Shown: positions 62,573-64,000 of the stretch, piece after piece
Position numbering within the stretch: the first letter of the stretch is position 1
Layout: every line of letters starts with the position of its first letter
DNA from: Streptomyces sp. A0642
GTDB lineage: Bacteria > Actinomycetota > Actinomycetes > Streptomycetales > Streptomycetaceae
Assembly: GCF_004795105.1 (NCBI RefSeq)
Contig: NZ_SSBL01000006.1
Span: forward strand, 310,001-374,000
Reading direction: 5' to 3'
DNA length: 64,000 bases
Notes under the pieces: generated by a model
What the model was told of the DNA's origin: nothing
What the model saw: only the letters and a program-made list of their open reading frames with translations
Databases searched by the model: none
Translations under genes and position numbers: made by a program

Positions 62573-62635
62573 CTAAGGGCTGTCCCGCAATTCCTGGCGT
62601 CGCGCGCCCGCCAGGAATTGCGGGACAGCCCTTAG
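62573..62635. mobile_element. Minimal MITE copy 3 (63 bp hairpin)
   Basis: Two perfect 27-bp inverted arms (62573-62599 and 62609-62635, starting CTAAGGGCTGTCCCGCAATT) enclose nine bases. It is the cleanest copy of the ends found at 19161 and 36757 and lacks their interior. It supplies the TAA stop of the truncated gene to its right. Confidence 0.85.
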
Positions 62636-63191
62636 GGTGTGCTCCCCTCCGGCGCGGAGGCACGGAACGACAGTGCCAGTGCGCGGAGGGGGCCGGGGAT
62701 GAGACCGGTCACGGTGACCCACCTACCCAGCGCGTAACCCGACAGGTCTTGGGCGCGGCCTCTCGCCGGCCGCACCTCCACGGTGCTCCCGGGCTTGTGG
62801 GACTTGCCCGCCTTGTCCAGCGTGATCCGGCGCGGGGGCTCGCCGCCGCACGCGGTGTGTAGGTGCCGTCCTGCTTTCCCTCCACGTCGGTGGCGTCGTA
62901 GTACGAGGAGATCTTTATGACGCCGTCCACGGGGCCGATTCCCACAACGGCCGCCAGGTGGGATCCCGGGAGCAGCCAGATCAGCCATCCGGCGACAACG
63001 AGACTGACCACGGTTCCTCCGGTCCGCCCCACTCTCCGCTGCCATGTGCCTGCCGTTCGCGCCACACCGCCCACCCCCCGTTGAAGGCGGTCGTCGCGCA
63101 GACCGATCGTGATGTGTACGGCTCCCGGGACCGGCCGCGACCTTGCCCCCTTTCGCGCCGCCGCGAGTCCGTGGTTCCCGTACAGGCCCAC
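62633..63191 (-). pseudogene. Membrane protein truncated by a MITE
   Basis: From GTG 63191 the product has a helix TVVSLVVAGWLIWLLPGSHL, then VVGIGPVDGVIKISSYYDAT. After a frameshift near 62858 it continues in another frame as CGGEPPRRITLDKAGKSHKP, LSGYALGRWVTVTGLIPGPL. The last codons end GSTP followed by a TAA inside the MITE arm, so the true C-terminus, probably a second helix, is lost. Family unknown. Confidence 0.6.
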
Positions 63192-63344
63192 GTAGTTCAG
63201 GGTGCGGTCGGCCGCTCAGCCACCACGGGCAACGTATTCCGGGCGCCCCATTCCCTGCCGGTCCCACTCGGCGCCACACCGTGTCGGCGGTGTCGCCGGT
63301 CGTCCCGGGCAGCGTCCAAGGTGATCCTCCGGGAGACTGGTGGG

Positions 63345-63617
63345 GTGACGGACGACGAACGGGACATGGACCGGCGCTTGGAGCAGGCCATCGTGGAGCT
63401 GCTCGATCAGCGTGGGCCGACCGGGACGATCTGCCCCTCGGACGCTGCTCGGGCCGTGTACGCGCACGACGACGATGGCTGGCGCGCCTTGATGGAACCG
63501 GTCCGTCGGGCGGCACGGCGTCTGGTTGCGGCCGGTGAGGTGGAGATCACCCAGGGTGGTCAGCCGATCGAGCCGGAGCAGGCGCGGGGGCCGATCCGCA
63601 TTCGCCGCACTCGCTGA
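63345..63617 (+). CDS. DUF3253 protein
   Basis: A 90-aa protein with the DUF3253 pattern: LEQAIVELLDQRGPTGTICP, SDAARAVY, ALMEPVRRAARRLVAAGEVE, ITQGGQPIEPEQARGPIRIR. It has the form of a winged-helix fold; function unknown. GTG 63345 begins VTDDERDMD. Confidence 0.88.
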   Translation: MTDDERDMDRRLEQAIVELLDQRGPTGTICPSDAARAVYAHDDDGWRALMEPVRRAARRLVAAGEVEITQGGQPIEPEQARGPIRIRRTR

Positions 63618-63795
63618 CATCCCGGCGGTGAGCCGCGCGCTCCGGGAACCTCCCGCAGGGCAGAAACCGGGTCCTGCTGTCACGGAGACGGTCCTGGCTC
63701 GCCCCGCCGAGCCTCGGACACCGCCCTCCGCCGTAACGCGTCCTCATCGATCGCCCGTCGGTATGCGGGGTGACGTCGAGGGAAGCGGCAGGGGA

Positions 63796-63996
63796 TCACT
63801 CGTGATCCAACGCGTCGGCGAAGGCTCGGAGAGCCTCGGCCAGCTCCTTCTTGGTGGGCAGCTCGTCCACCTTCTTCTCCAGACCGTCGATGCGTTCGGC
63901 CAGGTCGTCCAGGGTTGCCGGAGCCGTGGGACCGTCCGTAGGGCCCGGGGACTCGGACGGCATCGGGCCCCCGTCCGAACCACCTGATCCCGCCAC
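63796..63996 (-). CDS. Small hypothetical protein at the window edge
   Basis: A 66-aa frame from GTG 63996, Gly/Ser/Pro-rich first half and a heptad-like second half (TLDDLAERIDGLEKKVDELP, KELAEALRAFADALDHE), probably a short coiled coil. The true start may lie beyond the right edge. Confidence 0.5.
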   Translation of the reverse strand: MAGSGGSDGGPMPSESPGPTDGPTAPATLDDLAERIDGLEKKVDELPTKKELAEALRAFADALDHE

Positions 63997-64000
63997 ATCT

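Noticed and set aside
1..64000. CRISPR arrays, tRNA or rRNA genes, and replication origins
   Set aside because: No regular spacer-repeat pattern, tRNA-like cloverleaf, rRNA core sequence or DnaA-box cluster was seen by eye; short cryptic tRNA genes cannot be fully excluded without a scan.

Overview
The window is high-GC actinobacterial DNA and looks like a Streptomyces chromosome arm or a large linear plasmid. The grounds are strong G/C at third codon positions, frequent GTG starts, leaderless genes, and typical Streptomyces families: SsgA-like protein, NB-ARC/TPR regulator, DUF4253, DUF5133, DUF6131, CGNR regulator, Imm21, and a CebR box before a cellulase. Many genes are decayed fragments, which fits a recombining terminal or accessory region rather than a conserved core.

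Layout. 0-9 kb: an NB-ARC regulator running off the left edge, an alpha/beta hydrolase with a LuxR relic, a divergent aldo/keto reductase and ArsR-like regulator, a DUF4253 protein, a secreted tripeptidyl-peptidase-like hydrolase, and a relic of a type VII secretion ATPase. 9-19 kb is the best-preserved block: a DUF308-like membrane protein, an SsgA-like protein, a CGNR zinc-finger regulator, two ABC-F ATPases, a Tat-exported molybdopterin oxidoreductase with its cytochrome b partner, a GNAT protein and a 63-aa peptide gene. Three promoters in this block carry the same dyad, GTCACC-N9-GGTGAC: at the CGNR gene itself, before the oxidoreductase, and before the peptide gene. 19-24.5 kb: a 165-bp MITE, a Tat-exported protein with two 49-aa Trp/Cys repeats, DUF4240, a broken LAL regulator, hemerythrin, DUF5133, and broken LysR and TetR genes. 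25-27 kb: a secreted GH5-Fn3-CBM2 cellulase behind a CebR box.

27-39 kb is a patchwork of IS5 relics, small proteins (zinc ribbon, DUF6131, SUKH), broken Rrf2 and DsbA-like genes, an NmrA/MarR divergent pair, a second MITE, and a fragment of an isoaspartyl-type methyltransferase. 39-46 kb: secreted and membrane proteins, an Imm21 gene divergent from a GH10 lipoprotein, and a DinB protein. 46-50 kb: decayed genes including an NRPS adenylation-carrier module. 50-54 kb: an APC permease, then an SDR and a MerR regulator behind a MerR-type promoter; the MerR gene has a nonsense codon.

55-59 kb: a cell-wall group of amidase, GH25 lysozyme and two small secreted SH3-like proteins. It is followed by an insertion-sequence nest (IS110, IS5, ISL3, IS481, IS21). 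The window ends with a methyltransferase, a third MITE that has truncated a membrane-protein gene, DUF3253, and a partial hypothetical gene.

No tRNA, rRNA or CRISPR array was found. The most promising unexplained structure is the putative CGNR regulon at 10.8-18.8 kb, with a switch-like hairpin pair before the ABC-F genes.
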